From the NCBI GenBank assembly GCA_037976565.1, contig CP137666.1:2323495-2387494 (forward strand): a DNA stretch of 64,000 nucleotides, written 5' to 3'. Position 1 is the stretch's first letter; each line of letters begins with the position of its first letter. Positions 1 to 13,200 of the stretch are shown here, one piece after another. The translations under genes and the position numbers were made by a program. The notes beneath the pieces are model-generated. The model was not told where the DNA came from, searched no databases, and saw only the letters and a program-made list of their open reading frames with translations. The stretch is from Mesocentrotus franciscanus. Its lineage: Eukaryota > Echinodermata > Echinoidea > Camarodonta > Strongylocentrotidae.

Positions 1-128
1 TGTTAGTAAACTGGTCTACTGTGTTTTCAACTATTCCTAAATTGATTCTCTTGTCTGTAAATCCAACCATGTTGGCAGCATTTTCTTCTTCAGCTGGGTA
101 GTAGGAATCTTTAGTTTGTACTGACAGT
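1..128 (-). CDS. Partial exon of an unidentified gene, cut by the window edge
   Basis: On the minus strand a pyrimidine-rich tract ending in TTTTTCAG (acceptor AG at 129-130) precedes an open frame of 42 codons that runs off the window start. It begins LSVQTKDSYYPAEEENAANM and ends with VENTVDQFTN. The other two minus frames and the plus frames contain stops or no plausible sites. I do not recognise the family. It lies opposite in direction to the PRUNE2-like gene, so it is either an upstream divergent neighbour or a gene nested in that gene's long first visible intron. Support is only the acceptor and the open frame. Confidence 0.4.
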
Positions 129-839
129 CTGAAAAAGTAATAAATATTTCATATTTTTTTTTTTGGGGGGAAGGAATTGTTTGAATTGTTATAAGATCTA
201 TAAGATATCTGAAAAATAAAACACATCAGAAATTTCATGCTTAGAGTTTATGTCATAGAGTCCAAATAACCTGTTCATTTCATTTTCATCAAATACATGT
301 AACTGTATGTACAATGCTGGTTTTTATTATGGTTTTATAAGCTGTCTCAAACACCTAACAATGTAGATCTTACCTTCTAGACATTTATGTAAGAAATATT
401 TTGCTAGAGATATATACCTACAGTGTACATTGTAATGCGCTTTTTTCATCATCTTTAACCATTGATGGTTACAATACATTAATGGGATCATGTACATTAG
501 CCCATTGCCCACAGGAACCTGGAGGGTTAAGTATTAATCATATGGGAATCCTATGGGAGAATTCAGTATATGGCAGGTTAAAGACCAGTTCTGGTCATGC
601 GATTGCATTGTGAAAGAAACGTTGTGAAATCGATCAGAAAAGGTTGATCATCTAGCATATAAGTATTGGTGTGTACTGCAAGGTTCTGGAATCATCAAAA
701 TGATAAGAAATTTGGCCCAGTCTTGCTAAAGTTACAAGCACTGTACACAGAAAGATGTATATGGGACTACACACCACGTGCGCGATATCTATTTGGTCCC
801 AATAGATATAATAATTTACCAAATATATGGAATGCTCCC

Positions 840-990
840 CAGGGAGTGGAAAATGTGCATACATTGTGTGCGAGTAAGCATGAATCCGATGACCGGGGTA
901 ATAATATATATCTGTAAAGCGCATTGAGAGGGCCTGCGGTCCTGAAATGCGCTATATAAGGACGAACTATTATTAACTATTATTAATAGT
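840..990 (+). repeat. SINE 3' tail fragment
   Basis: The segment contains AATCCGATGACCGGGGTAAT, then TGTAAAGCGCATTGAGAG, then a GCGCTATATAAG word and an ATTATTA-rich end. The same order (ATGACCGGGG, TGTAAAGCGC, GCGCTATA, TTATTATTATTA) recurs at 25838-25917, which marks both as 3' ends of one short interspersed repeat family. The 5' tRNA-like part was not identified here. Confidence 0.55.
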
Positions 991-1822
991 AGGCGGTTTC
1001 CCGGCAAAATTTGTATCATCACGTATTAGTCAAAACATATTCTATCACATGATTGGTAATGAGAGCTTCCATTTCATATTTTTGAGAGAGGGGCGTTTCC
1101 AAAACTGGTCTTTACCTTTAACATCTTGTTGATTGCAAGGTATATAGTGGTAGCTAGTCCAAATGAACTTGCATAGATCTAGCAAATACATGTCTCCTTG
1201 GCAACTAAAAAACAAATTTACATTTAAATCATCTAGGGTCTATGTCTGTACACTCCATGATGCTTTCAAACGGCTGAAAGCTATTGAGTGTACAGGTTCT
1301 CTCCACTTATTGGCATTTTATTGTGTGATACATGGTATGTATTACATGGTCCACATTACCTGTAAAAATGATAGCGAAGCACAGTAGGGAAAAGGTGAAT
1401 TTGCCCTCTAAACTCTTAAAAAGGGGCCCTCTAAGTAAACAAAAAATGAAATTAGGGGGGGGGGAAGGGGCATTATTACAAAGACTCTCTGTCAATGGGT
1501 TGTAATGCTTATAATGTCTGAATACAGTAGTTGGGCTTTAGTGGTTAATCACAATGTTTACATGCAATTTGAATATAAGATATCACTCCACATTTAGTGC
1601 TCTCTAGTCGGTGACTCAATCCACAGTTGTAAACAAGATTAATTCAAATTGTACATAGATTAACAACTAATGAAGATCTATACTTTTAATCACATTTGTC
1701 TCTGTACCAAAAAGTACTCGATGAGAAGGGAAGGATGGGGTATGGAGTTAGGGGCAAAAATGGGGGTCTTAAGGGCATGCATTCCTAGGATGATTCAGTT
1801 TGACTTTGTTTCCTACTCTAAC

Positions 1823-1850
1823 CATGGACCTACTTCGTAGTAGGTCCATG
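1823..1850. repeat. Perfect 12 bp-stem hairpin
   Basis: CATGGACCTACT and its exact reverse complement AGTAGGTCCATG are separated by a TCGT tetraloop. It could be the remnant of a palindromic insertion or only a local inverted repeat; no coding or transcript context is visible. Confidence 0.7.
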
Positions 1851-3226
1851 CTCTAACTGCCCTGCTCACTCATATCCTATCACATAAGCTGCATTTAGGT
1901 TTTCTCGTATTCTGGGGTTTTGTCAAAAGTTGCCAGGCAACTACCATAAACCCAAAATCGAAAAAACCCACCTCTGGAGTGTGGTTTCTTGAAACGCCAG
2001 ACGAAAATCTGCCAGTTTTTGCAGTGTAAATGCTCCTGCTCAAAACACTGGGGAAGTATTCTGGTGTTAGGTCACGTGAATCTCCTGCCTTTCATGCTAA
2101 CACAGGCAGAGCAGCAATAAGTGGTGATGCGCACAACTCACACACAAAAATGAAACAGAGTAAGCAAACTCCAATGGTTTTTACAGTTTTTTCCAGTAGT
2201 GTAAATGTAGTATAAAAATACTAATGTGTTTTTTTCTTTCAAATTGTCTTTTCTGCAATGTAAATGGGCCTTTCCTATATAGCTGAACTTGATCAGCCAT
2301 GTTGTTTATTCAACCTTCCGGTAATAGCTAGCTTAGCACATTGGTGAAAGTGATACTGTAGTCAAGTGCAGCTTGACATCCTAAGACTCTTAGTAATTCA
2401 AGAGTGCTAATTTTTACTCTTTATTCAACCAGACAATCTCTTTATCAGATTGTGAGCAATGAAGTATGTAGAGTTCAAGGAAGATTTGGGTTTAAGGTAC
2501 TGTACAGGGATCTTGAGTACTGGTAATCAGTCTGAAACTTTTAGTCTAAAATGTAAATTTTTACAAAATATGATAATCACAATTCTACATTTATTCTTTT
2601 TGGAAGTGGTGAAAGAATTGTAAAAGGAGGTAATTTTCAAGTTTTCTGTTTTCTTAAACTTGTATATGGATTGAAATTCCCTTTAAAACAAATGGAAATG
2701 TTATAATAACATCCGATGTTCTGATCAGTCATACTTGCATGGAGGCCTATATATACATACATGTATATATGTACATATAATATGTATGTATGACATGTTT
2801 GTGATAAATCTATGAAGCTTCCAGCATGTGCTACAGTAGACAAGTAATGTGTAATCGTACAGAGATAAAGCTGGATGATGAATGATCAAAGTTTAAAGGG
2901 TAAGAATGAAGTTTTCTGTAAAATAAAATAAAACGTGTCTACATCTGATACTGAGATGTTTACCCTATTTTGACTACAAACCAAGGCCATGATTCGTTAG
3001 ATGATCAGATACATGTACATGCTTTTGGTTGTCTGATTGACCATGATTGGCTCCATAGATACAATGTACACTCTAGCTCTGTCTCGAATTCAGAGGTTGT
3101 GAAGATGGAAAATTGATCTTTCTGATGTTTTTGGTGATAGTTATTTGGAGATATTATATCATTTATTAGACCAGACAAGACAACTTTTTTTTGTGTGTTA
3201 ATTTTAGAAATACTGTGATTTCATTA

Positions 3227-3246
3227 GCTACATGTACATGTAGCTT
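3227..3246. repeat. 20 bp perfect palindrome built on ACATGTAC
   Basis: AGCTACATGTACATGTAGCT reads the same on both strands. It is one of many ACATGTAC-type words through the window, a compositional habit of this genome rather than a clear regulatory site. Confidence 0.7.
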
Positions 3247-3720
3247 CCATTAACACTAGGTATTTAGATGTGCCTTTCTTCAATGAAACCTAGGGTATTC
3301 ATACCGTGATCTGCAGAAAAAAAAACTTGATTGCTACATTGTGATGCATAATACACCAATGTACATATCAGAGTTTGCATGTACATAAATATGAGGTACA
3401 TGTAGTGTGTTCTTAATCAAAAGTTTTGCTTTTATAATGTGTACCCGTACATGTACATTGTATGCAGCACCCTTGCCAGTGGTTAACCAAAGTTACCAAA
3501 CTGTTTGATTGAATGAATATTAAAATCATATATTGACAGCATCATGCAGTTTCAAGGATGTATGGTACAGCATGATATCCAATATATATACAGCTGGTGT
3601 AAATTGATTCCATGGTTGTGAACAGATTGAAAGATATTTATTTTAATGACTAATGTCAGTTATTTTATTTTAAAGAGAAACCCAATGTGCAATGTCATTG
3701 GATATGAAGTGAATCATTCA

Positions 3721-3860
3721 AATCTAGTTTATTTGCATTCGTAAAGAAGTGATTGCAGGAGCTGTAAATATTATGAAACTTCATACATTTTAATATCTAC
3801 AGAAACTGGGTGTCTCTCTGATATAAAATGTAGCAACTGTATAAAACTTTGTACAGTGTA
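3721..3860 (+). repeat. Dispersed duplication, copy 1
   Basis: Starts AATCTAGTTTATTTGCATTC and includes GGGTGTCTCTCTGATATAAA. A diverged second copy lies 490 bp downstream (4211-4363) with the same order of words. Direct orientation; no coding content. Confidence 0.75.
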
Positions 3861-4210
3861 CATGTAGCCTACATGATATGCACATTTGATTTAACGTAAT
3901 AATTACTGCACCTATGAGTATGAAATAATGTACATGTGCATGTACAATGTAGGCTACATCATGCATAGCCTATTATGTCTAGATATTTCATGTGACCTTA
4001 ATATAACATCATAAGACCCAACAAGCTACTGTACATGTACAGTGCTGAGTATCAAATAATTAAAATTGCAACAACCCACAGAAGGAGAACAAATTTAACA
4101 CATCGAATGCTTAATAGCCTACCGGTATGCCTATCTATTAAAGGGTCAGATGTACATGTATTTGTTGTTGAGGTAAAACTCATTTTTAATTTTTAGATAC
4201 GTCTGAAGAT

Positions 4211-4363
4211 AATCTAGTTTATTTGCATTTGTAAAGAAGTAATTGCAGGAGCTGTATTGCACCGTGATATTATGAAACTTCATACATTTTTATATAGATA
4301 TACACTGAGAAGCTGGGTGTCTCTCTGATATAAAATATAACAGTATAAAACTAGGTACAGTGT
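4211..4363 (+). repeat. Dispersed duplication, copy 2
   Basis: Second copy of the segment at 3721-3860, slightly longer because of a short insertion after the word GCAGGAGCTGTA and another before GCTGGGTGTCTCTCT. Divergence by both point changes and small indels shows that the duplication is not very recent. Confidence 0.75.
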
Positions 4364-7199
4364 TCACAACCACGTAGAATAATTGGACTCAGAATTCTGA
4401 AGGTTACATAAATCTTGGCATTTAATATTTGGAACACACGGACACGTCACAGACAAATATTAGCCAAGATAATTTGATCAAACTATGACTGTTAACATCA
4501 TAACCGATGTCTGCATTCCATGGGCAGTTGTCATTCTGACCACATTTTCTGGATGTCAGGAAATAGGTAGATCTGTGTACATGGTTTATACAATTCAAAC
4601 ATTATGCTCAGGATTAGAGATTCAAGCCAAAAGAGAATTTAAAGATTTTCATCAAGATAAAATCATACTGAGATGTGTGTGATATGTTAAAACCAGTGAT
4701 TGAGATTTTTACATGATTTCTCTGAATGTTTTAAATACAAAAATGTCGTACAATATAAATGCTGTTAATAAAAACACCATCAACAACAAAAATTATCATC
4801 ATTGATCATCATTTCAAATGTTTTCAAATCAAATCTCACTAGTTTTGTTTATATTCTATTCATAGTGCTAATTTGTGGCTTTATGGGCCATGTTTTTCTA
4901 CATGTAACTTCTATTCATGTACACATATGAGCACCAGTGTGAACAATCAACATATACTATAAAGAGCAGTCATACAAGCTGGATTTGGAATTGCTTGGAG
5001 AGAAAGTAGCAAAATCAGAGAAAATGATGGATGGATAAAAGTTCGTGAAAACAATTTTAAATGTGAGAATATTCTCAGATGTCATGTCATTCATCAACCT
5101 TATAAGACTGTGATGTCATGTTTGAAAGTAAACTCTAATCATTTTGTTTTGCTTTGTTGGTAATGCTGCTACATACATTAAGCCATTAAACCAATTATGC
5201 TGCATTGCTATTTTCGACTGTCAGATAGTATTTTGTAGTGTCATCCTCTCAATGAACCGGTTGTGGCCTGGAATTAAGGTTGATTTAAACTGCTACTAAC
5301 CTATCGGGAAGGAAATGAACGAATATCAAAAGAGACAGGTTTTGATATGATTGTCACACTCTCCAGGTCATGAGAAAGTAATGTAGGATGTTTTTCTTTC
5401 ACATCTGCTTTCAAGCGTAGAAAAAGGACTCCAAGTTGAATGTAGGATAAATGTGTAATCTGTTATTTAATCGTTTTCTTCTGGGAAAAACAAATGGGTT
5501 TTCGGTAGTTGGATGACTACAGCCCAAATAGTTCAAAAATAGCATTTTAAAGAAGTTTTTGTAATAAATATCTCAGCTGATTGTAGATCTATGCAACTGA
5601 AAGGCTCAATAAACCAAATTGTAGGTCGCCTTCATGTACATGTACTGTTTCAGTCTGGTGGACCTGTAAGAAGGTCTGAGAGAATGGAATATTTCAGTTT
5701 TACAGACCTTTGGTCAAAAGAGGGTGTAGCCTTTTGTATTTACATGCAAAGTATGAGACTTATCAATTATATATGGACACCTTTATTTAATAGCCCATTC
5801 CATGTATTGTAAACTTAAAACTCATTTGATAGCATTGCCCCATTTGATTTTCCCTATGTAAAATGAATTTTCAGATGTCCTATGCAAAGGACTTTAGACT
5901 TTAGATGGACTGCATGTCAACAGAAAACATTATGGAAATCTAACAAAAAAAATACATGATCTTGCAATCAAACCATGCTAGTAGGTCCTTGATCAAACAT
6001 ATGCTCTGTTTCTGAGCAGGCTGGTAATCCCTCCAGATTGATATCAATTACCTGTAAATTCCAGTAGATTCATTTATCAACACCATTTTAAAAGAAAAAA
6101 AAACAACAAATAACCTTTAACTACTGAATTACTTCCATACATATGTTTTGACATTTATCTCAAATTCAAAAATGTTATGCTTATCAGACAATAGAAAAGG
6201 CTTACATCTTCCTTGTATGAGGGTGGGGGTCAATCTGAGCAACGCTTTACATTAGCGCCATATCGAAACGTGATCTATGAGTCACTGTAAGTCGGCTGCA
6301 AGCTAAGCCAGGCTTATCAGTGCCCATGTTAAGTGTAGAATTGTGGCCCTGACACTGCACATTAATGATTCTTCTGGGACATTTTGAATTTGGTCGACTA
6401 CAGATAAGGAAGCGATGACTTTGTGTATTAATATTTATGTACTGTATTAAGCACTGTAAATTCTTAAGAACAAGCTGTATCATTCCTGAATAAGAGTTTG
6501 TGGCATTTAAATTGATACTTTGATTTTCTTCAATTTTCCTGCTTTCAAAGGAGTATTGCAGCTATGTGTATAACTATAGCAACTTTATGGCATTCTTCAG
6601 TATTGCTAGAGAGATTTATGCTACATTTATCTTAAACAAATGAATCACATCATCACTATACTTTAAAAGTGAATTTTTCAAATTTCTTCTTCAAAATGTA
6701 AAATAATTACTCATATAAATAAGCAGTAGTACATGTACATGAATTCACAATCCCCTAGTACAAAATCAAGTCAAGTTTGAAACATTTGCCAAGTTGCTGG
6801 CCTTCATGTATTCCGGCGGCGCTGCAGCATACATTCACTTTGCAGCTTTGGGGACTATGATTTAACCTCATAAATTCATCCATATTTGGCTAAGAGGAAT
6901 ATGTATGGAAAGCATCCAAGCATGCATTACCCGGTAGTGAGGACTAAATGTTAAGTTGATGAATGCAGTAACCCTAATGAATGTATGTGCACAGTTTCCA
7001 TTTATTCACATGTAAAACAAACATGGTCAGCCATAGTCAGTCATGCCATAACTGAAGAAGCTTTCATAGATGAACTAATTGACTAGCTGGCTTTAATTGA
7101 TAGGTATTCCATGACCTGCATTATCATGTGAACCCTCTAATACTATTGTTCCTCAAAGACATTCATCATTTCTCCATTTCTGTTTATTTTTTCCTGCAG

Positions 7200-7294
7200 G
7201 TCTGACCACTGCACAGATGCTGAGGAAAGATTTCAAGTCTACATCGAGTACATCATGCAAAGTAGGATTCAGCTCAGTCACGTTACCACTTCAA
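7200..7294 (+). CDS. PRUNE2: PRUNE2-like exon: DHHA2 domain, first visible part
   Basis: Acceptor TTTTTTCCTGCAG ends at 7199; donor GTGAGT starts at 7295. One nucleotide of the first codon comes from an unseen upstream exon (phase 1), which would complete a Gly. Then 31 codons begin LTTAQMLRKDFK, very close to the LTTEQMLRKD motif of animal PRUNE proteins, and end SVTLPLQ. Exit phase 0 joins cleanly to the giant exon at 8674. Confidence 0.88.
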
Positions 7295-10200
7295 GTGAGT
7301 CACTGCCATACATAGATTAATGAGGGAGATGGTAGTCACCTTTTAGATATAAATCATGAATATTTCCTGGTTGACTGTATTAAACCTGTATTAGATCTGC
7401 CTTTATGTGTTCCATTATGCCATGAATGTTAGAGTGGGAGAATTTCAATGTAAAATTGAAAAGGAGGTGAACTAATAAAAAGTACCACATATTTATGAAC
7501 TTCATTGACCAGCATGACCAGCATATACATGCACATGTAGTTAAGTAACAAACGTTTTTAGGAAATCGTATCATATTACTTACAAAATGAGATCATAGCC
7601 AATAAAGCAAGCATTATGATCTCTTAAATCTGATGTGCAAGTACAAGCAATGGCAAAAAACAACTTTTTTAAATTCTGTACAATAACTGTACACTGTATT
7701 AATGACTGCTCAAGTTACAATACAGACAATGGTGTGCTTGAAATAATGTGTACTAATGTAAAATTTGGAAAGTAGAAGGTTTGTTAAAATACATTTTAGT
7801 ATCATGCATTGTAAAGAATATATATTTTAGGTGCTGTCTGTACATTCATTAGTTGCATGTCACAGTGATGCAATGAGACCGATGAGAGTTAATTGTGTTT
7901 TGACAGGTGTTGTATAAACATGCGAGCAAGGAGACTCGTATATGCCTGGGTTTATTGATTTCCTTCTATTGTATTCACACACTTCTAAGGCTGTGGGAAC
8001 CCTAAGGCTCATGTGACATGTATATGTCTAAATTGTCTTTCCTAGGGAGATAGGTTTCTATATAAATTTGGAAGATATGTATGTACGCTGAAATTGAAAC
8101 AAAGATGATTAGTTTAGAATTTCATTCCTCGTGAAAATCTCTGCACTTTAATATGTCTATGTATGATGTCAATCCTAAAAATTACTTTCTAAGTTTTGGC
8201 CTCATTTGGAAAATAATTTGTACATACATGTATATGCTTACTCAGATTTTATAGTATAATAGAGTGCAGAAATCATGTAAACAATACACATGGCTACCAT
8301 AGTTTTCATGCAGGATTATGATTCTAAAATCAGTTAGAAACATGAAAAGTGCAATTCAAGTGTAAATATTGGCTTGATACAAATGCCATCAGATTTGTTC
8401 ACAATATGAATCTGACATCTCTTTCAGCTTTTGGCATGAAATATATCTCATTTGTTCCATTTCAATAATCTTGGGGATAAAGGAACTTATAGAATGACAA
8501 TGTACACCAACTAATTGTTTATGTGATTTAGCAAATTTCAATTTCTTCATACATTCTGCAACCGTGTAGATTATAGATATTGGCACTGTTGTTTTGTGCC
8601 CGTATTATACTTTGGAAGTAAATGGATTCTTAGATTTACAGTCCGATCTGTTTCTGTCTTTCATTGTTTGCAGGACGTCTTGGACAGGCAGGACTTGGAA
8701 ACCAGTCTGAAGAACTTTTGTGAGCATAGATTTCTAGATGTGAACATTATCATGACAATTGACCTTGAGGGCACCAGACAACTAGCAATCTACTCAGAGG
8801 ATCAAAGCCTTAGGGAGACGATGGAAGAAAGACTACAAGGGTCTGTGCTAGAACTTGAGAGAATAGACTCCAATATTTCAGATTTAAGTGCCTTTGATCA
8901 ACACAACAGGAAAGCGTCAAGAAAAGTTGCATTACCCCTCGTAGGAGAAATTCTAAGAACGCTTGATGAAGGTGATCATGACGAAGATGACGAGCATGGG
9001 GAAAATGGACTTACGGAGAACGTGGAGGAACTGTCTAGCAATGTGAATAATGCGAATGATATGGCTGAAGAAGGACAACAGAATGGCAAGGTAATGCCTG
9101 GTGACTGGGGAAGAAATAACCCAGAAAGTCTGCATGAGATTGATAGTGGGAATGATAAGATAAAATCAAGTGATCAGGTTTCTAAATTGGTGGGAATAGA
9201 TCCTGAAGCTGGATCAAGTTCAGCTAATCCTTTTTTGGGATCAGATAGCACTGATTTACTAGGACGGAATCCATTTAATATAATGACAGGAAGCATAGAT
9301 GAGGGTGGGGATGATTCTTTTGACCCATTGTTCCAGTCGGGGAACAAAGTACATGACCCTACACAGAGCATTGATGATAACAACGATCCATTTGGCTTAT
9401 CTCTAGATCCATTTTCAGCTGGAAGTACTCCTAGACCAGACTCAAACTTAAATTCTTCCAATACACAGAGCATTGATGAAAATGACGATCCATTTGGCTT
9501 ATCTCTAGATCCATTTTCAGCTGAAAATACTCCTAGACCAGACTCAAACTTAAATTCTTCCAATCCTTTTCAGATGAATTCTGATCCCTTTTCAAATAAT
9601 GATAATCTGTTGATTCCAACATCAGACCCAAATCCTACCACAGGCAACCCTTTTATGGATGATCAAGGACCTTCTCCAAGCCTTCTGGATCTAGATCCTA
9701 TCACTCTAGACAACCCTGAGCCAACAGACTCTACTGTTAGCCCATCTGCCCAATCCACAGGGGTTCTGCTGGGTTCATTCCTGGACCCCATTCCAATTTC
9801 AAGTGACCTTCCTTCTTTTGTAGACAATCCAGTTCCAACCATAGGAGATTCTTCCTCCCCACAATTTGAATCACAGGCAAGTGTAGATGATCTAATGTCT
9901 GATTCCCTAAATGACCAATATGACCTGTCCATGACAAAATCTGACCCCTCCATTAGCTTTAGTGATTCTTTAGCACTAGTACCTGATGGAGCATCAAGTG
10001 CAGATGAAAATTCAATTTCAATTTCAGATCCTTGTCTGACCATTACTGAATCCAAAGACATCCATGAAGAACAACCTGAGGTGGTAGGCATTAAATCACC
10101 AGTTGAAGATTCTGACCCATTCTCTCTGTCTCAAACGATTGCACAGAAATCAAGTGATCAATTTCAAACAGATGACCCTTTTGGTATGTACCCATTCGAT

Positions 10201-13200
10201 GTCCAAGCACCATCTGCCAATGATGATCAAATTGAAGTTGAAGTTGAAGCTATGGAAAATTCTAGAGGTTTTGATTATGAATTTGGTATGGTTAGTATGA
10301 GTGAATCATCAGCTGTTGATCCTTCTGGTACTATGGGCAGTAATCATGCAGAAGGCCACCATGTGGGTGAGTCAAGTGCACTAGAAAGTGCTCAGAGGCA
10401 AACTTCACCTGGAGAGGTAGAAGTTAATGATGAGAATGTCTTACCTGGTGAAGAGCCTGTCACTGAAGATGCAGTAGATATTGAACTTCAGTCCAATTCT
10501 TCAGACCATATCTCTGTCGAAGGTAAGGTTGATTCTGAAGATGTTCATGGTACGTCATTGTCTGCCAATGGTGATCAAATTGAAGTTGAAGGTGAAGCTA
10601 TTGAAAATTCTAGAGGTTTTGATAATGACTTTGGTATGGTTAGTATGAGTGAATCATCAGCTGTTGATCCTTCTGGTACTATGGGCAGTAATCCTGCAGA
10701 AGACCACCATGTGGGTGAGTCAAGTGCACTAGAAAGTGCTCAAAGGCAAACTTCACCTGGAGAGGTAGAAGTTAATGATGAGAATGTCTCACCTGGTGAA
10801 GAGCCTGTCACTGAAGATGCAGTAGATATTGAACTTCAGTCCAATTCTTCAGACCATATCTCTGTGGAAGATCTTACTGTCAAAGGTAAGGTTGATTCTG
10901 AAGATGTTCATGGTACGTCATTGTCTGCCAATGGTGATCAAATTGAAGTTGAAGTTGAAGCTATTGAAAATTCTAGAGGTTTTGATGATGACTTTGGTAT
11001 GGTTAGTATGAGTGAATCATCAGCTGTTGATCCTTCTGGTACTATGGGCAGTAATCCTGCAGAAGACCACCATGTGGGTGAGTCAAGTGCACTAGAAAGT
11101 GCTCAGAGTCAAACTTCACCTGGAGAGGTAGAAGTTAATGATGAGAATGTCTTACCTGGTGAAGAGCCTGTCACTGAAGAAGCAGTAGATATTGAACTTC
11201 AGTCCAATTCTTCAGACCATATCCCTGTGGAAGATCTTACTGTCGAAGGTAAGGTTGATTCTGAAGATGTCCAAGAACTCGATGTGGGCAGTAATGCAAA
11301 TGTAGAGAATTCAGATCCATACAAAGTGGATCCATTTGGTGGTGATTCCCATGATAACTCACCAGATAATCAAAGTGGCCTAGATCCATTTGGTATGCAG
11401 GAGTTCATTGGACAGACTAGTGTGGCGAATAAAGAACAGTTCCATTCAGATCCCTTCAGTGCTTTGAATGATACCCAGTTTCCTGCAGTGGATGAAACTG
11501 AGGATCAGACTGATGTTGATCCATTCGGGATGAGCCCTTTTGAAGAAGTTCAGAGTCCTCCACCATTTGATGTTCCTTCGCATCTTGATGATGATCTTGT
11601 ACCTGTATCAGAGAAGGATAAAATCCATTTGGGTGAACAAGTGGATACTGAATCTGTCCCTGCTGAATTGCATGGTGTCTCGGGGGAGAAGGAAGAGGAT
11701 GGTGTATCCCTCCCGAAGACTCCAAGAAATTCTCTCAGTGAATCAAGTGTGACTGAAGAAGAAGATAGGAGATTCAGCCAAGAACTGAATGAGAGAGAGT
11801 TGTCAGCAAGATTTTCCCATCTGGAGGATAGACAGGCTGATGCTGAGGTAAACTATGAGGACGATTTTGAAGAAGATGATGTTTTCCCTACTGAAGATCA
11901 AATACCTGAACAAATGGATGTAATCAGTAGTAATGAAGAAGATTTCCCAGATGATCAAAGTGTTGAAAATCATTTAGGTGAAGATAGTGGTGTTGGACAA
12001 AGAGAGATTGTAACAGAAGAATTGGTCAAAGGTCATGAAGTATCAAATGTGTTTGCTTCTCCTTCTGAAATCGATGATAGAACCAGTGGGGATGCAGTAG
12101 TGACAGGTGATGAAGAAGTGCCTGTTGTAGAGGAACCTGAGGAGGCACACCTTCCTCATGATTACACAGATGATTTGAGATCAGAAGACAGTGATGAAAC
12201 AAGGGGACAGGATGTTGATATTCAATTGTATAACAGAGAAGATAATAACTACATTGTTGATACTCTGAAGAGCAATATGGTTGATAATGCAGTTGACATT
12301 AATACAATCAATTCTGGTGATAGAGTATATTCTGGTGATGAGGATGATGTTCAACATTCTCCTGAATACAATTCTCCAAGACCTGTTTACAGGCCTGAAG
12401 TTATGGAACCAAACCCTGACCCTCTTGTCTACATCCAAGCAAAAGAAACAGAAGGTCTGTTTGAGAAGATGAAAGGTGATCCAAATCATGTTGATGAGAT
12501 GATCTTTGAAGCAGAACATGGTGAACCAGTATCTAGTTTTAAAATAGATACTCCTCCCTTCCACAGTGATAAGAAAGCAGATGATTTTAAGAACATTGTG
12601 GACACAGCAGTCACTTCATATCGTGAGGTTGATGGTGATGACATTGTCATTGAAGAAATTTGTTCATCTGTAGTGAATGCTGATCTGGAGGCTTCACCTG
12701 TTCAGAGTGATAATGCATGTAGCCTACATCCTGGAAATGATGAGGCTGACCTGGATGATAGTAAAGAAGATGTTAATTATGTGGCTAATATGCTTGCCAA
12801 GAGTATGGTGGAAAATGCAATAGACATCCACTCATACCAATCCAGAGATGAAGTGGTGGATGAGAGAGAAGACATTGGTATGTACAATCGTACAATTTCT
12901 GATTACAGGCCCGATATCATGGAACCAAATCCTGATCCATTTGTCTATATCCAGGCCAAAGAAACTGAAAACCTGTTTGCCAGTGGTAGAGGGAATGAAG
13001 GTAACCACATTGCTGAAATGCTTGCTGATGATATGTGTAATGAAGCAAGAGGAAAAGTCCCTGCAGATGGTTCTGTTTTAGATTCCTCAGATGGTATGAG
13101 TAACAAGATGAATGAAATACCAGACCTTGTGACAAGTGATCTTCTAGATATATCCTTATATCCTCAGAATGAAAGTGATGGGATTAATCTTGCCAAAAAC

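Larger units (their letters stand above)
129..7199. other. Non-coding stretch, probable PRUNE2-like intron or upstream DNA
   Basis: About 7 kb with no open frame that looks like a real exon. It holds many copies of the word ACATGT/GTACATGT, a SINE 3' tail near 880-985, hairpins at 1823-1850 and 3227-3246, and a duplicated 140 bp segment. The exon at 7200 needs one preceding coding nucleotide and the PRUNE DHH-domain exons upstream of it; I could not find them here, so they are probably further upstream, outside the window. Short exons could be missed by eye. Confidence 0.5.

Noticed and set aside
666..917. 83-codon plus-strand frame upstream of the PRUNE2-like gene
   Set aside because: Its 3' half is a SINE tail, and a minus-strand frame overlaps it; no splice-site or protein-family support.
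7202..7294. An intact phosphodiesterase active site for the PRUNE2-like protein
   Set aside because: The catalytic DHH motifs belong to exons not in the window, so activity cannot be judged.
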